NCBI RefSeq assembly: GCF_008807415.1
Contig: NZ_CP043626.1
Span: 558,001-622,000 of the forward strand
DNA: 64,000 nt
Direction: 5' to 3'
Source of the DNA: Pseudomonas denitrificans (nom. rej.)
GTDB taxonomy: Bacteria > Pseudomonadota > Gammaproteobacteria > Pseudomonadales > Pseudomonadaceae
In this document: positions 62,474-64,000 of the stretch, piece by piece
Layout of the letters: every line of letters begins with the position of its first letter
How positions within the stretch are numbered: the first letter of the stretch is position 1
Program-made: the position numbers and the translations under genes
Notes under the pieces: model-generated
Told to the model about the DNA's origin: nothing
Database searches by the model: none
Seen by the model: only the letters and a program-made list of their open reading frames with translations

Positions 62474-62830
62474 ATGGCTCGTGTTAAGCGTGGCGTGATT
62501 GCCCGTCGTCGTCACAAAAAGATTCTGAAGCTCGCAAAAGGCTACTACGGCGCGCGTTCGCGCGTGTTCCGTGTTGCCAAGCAGGCGGTAATCAAGGCCG
62601 GCCAATACGCCTACCGTGACCGTCGTCAGCGCAAGCGTCAGTTCCGCGCCCTGTGGATCGCCCGTATCAACGCTGGTGCTCGTCAGAACGGTCTGTCCTA
62701 CAGCCGTCTGATCGCTGGCCTGAAAAAGGCGGCCATCGAGATCGACCGTAAAGTCCTGGCCGATCTGGCTGTGAACGAAAAAGCGGCGTTTACCGCGATT
62801 GTCGAGAAAGCGAAGGCCAGCCTGGCTTAA
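62474..62830 (+). CDS. rplT: 50S ribosomal protein bL20
   Basis: 118-aa basic protein that binds 23S rRNA early in assembly. [20 protein letters not shown] at the start and [20 protein letters not shown] in the middle are diagnostic. AGAGGA is ahead of the ATG. It is in the middle of the operon; the hairpin at 62876-62907 separates it from pheS. Confidence 0.97.
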
Positions 62831-62875
62831 GCCCCACGACAGTTACCGGATCTCGGTCCGGACGTAACGTCACCG

Positions 62876-63943
<1,068 letters not shown>

Positions 63944-63977
63944 CCCGCACGACCGTCAACGCATTCAGGAGAGCAGG

Positions 63978-64000
63978 ATGAAATTCAGTGAACAGTGGCT
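63978..64000 (+). CDS. pheT: Phenylalanyl-tRNA synthetase beta subunit (first codons)
   Basis: Only seven codons and part of an eighth are inside the window: MKFSEQW, the usual start of PheT. AGGAGAG lies about 6 bases before the ATG, 34 bp after pheS. The rest is beyond the right edge. Confidence 0.9.

Overview
The window is high-GC, densely coded gammaproteobacterial DNA, and everything recognisable points to a Pseudomonas close to the P. aeruginosa group. From memory, the left half follows PAO1 order around nrdA - response regulator/sensor - pcpS - dienelactone hydrolase - PL7 lyase - MltB - oprH/phoP/phoQ - AraC - dctA. The middle and right follow the block permease - bapF - carbohydrate kinase - ... 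- cysP - muiA - K+ channel - pyk - glycerate kinase - glxR - hyi - gcl - moaA. I saw no insertion sequence, prophage or CRISPR array. Mobile-looking DNA is limited to REP-type palindromes between genes.

Layout. 1-4.2 kb: the start of nrdA (leftward), a 770-bp promoter region with NrdR-like and DnaA boxes, then an RstA/RstB-type two-component pair with a GNAT gene between its two halves. 4.4-7.5 kb: a Mop molbindin divergent from modABC molybdate uptake. 7.7-13.1 kb: an OprD porin, the phosphopantetheinyl transferase PcpS, a candidate small RNA, a DLH-type hydrolase, and a PL7 lyase overlapping MltB. 13.2-16 kb: oprH-phoP-phoQ behind a PhoP box. 16.2-18.8 kb: an AraC regulator and dctA with a sigma54 promoter. 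19.3-25.1 kb: CyaB-like adenylate cyclase, an HD hydrolase, a LuxR regulator divergent from an APC permease and a beta-aminopeptidase. 25.2-32.2 kb: a poorly characterised cluster (FGGY kinase, two flavoprotein dehydrogenase subunits, DeoR regulator, EutH-like transporter, DUF1937 protein) bounded by a 66-bp direct repeat. 32.4-39.6 kb: CysP, MuiA, a K+ channel, SstT, a DapF paralogue lacking both catalytic cysteines, and a urea transporter. 40.2-48.4 kb: the glyoxylate-to-pyruvate operon gcl-hyi-glxR-ttuD-pyk, a divergent GlcG-like gene and a RutR-like regulator, with shared TGTRTACA-type sites. 48.6-55.2 kb: moaA, a frameshifted solute-binding protein, a small phosphatase, a DUF6627/C39-peptidase pair, an FNT channel and a PuuB-like oxidase. 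55.4-59.5 kb: tRNA-Val, small secreted proteins, the MvaU silencer and an alpha/beta hydrolase. 59.7-64 kb: the translation operon thrS-infC-rpmI-rplT-pheS-pheT, cut by the right edge.

How it fits together. Gcl condenses two glyoxylates to tartronate semialdehyde; Hyi and GlxR interconvert and reduce the products; TtuD phosphorylates glycerate; Pyk finishes at pyruvate. The 25-32 kb cluster looks like uptake (EutH type), phosphorylation (FGGY) and membrane-linked oxidation (GlpA/GlpB type) of an unidentified, possibly amino-bearing, alcohol.

Quality. Three genes (DeoR regulator, solute-binding protein, pheS) each carry a single-base deletion that restores a family-length frame if one base is added. 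Because pheS is essential, base-level errors in the assembly are the simplest explanation, and the other two should not be treated as true pseudogenes without read support.
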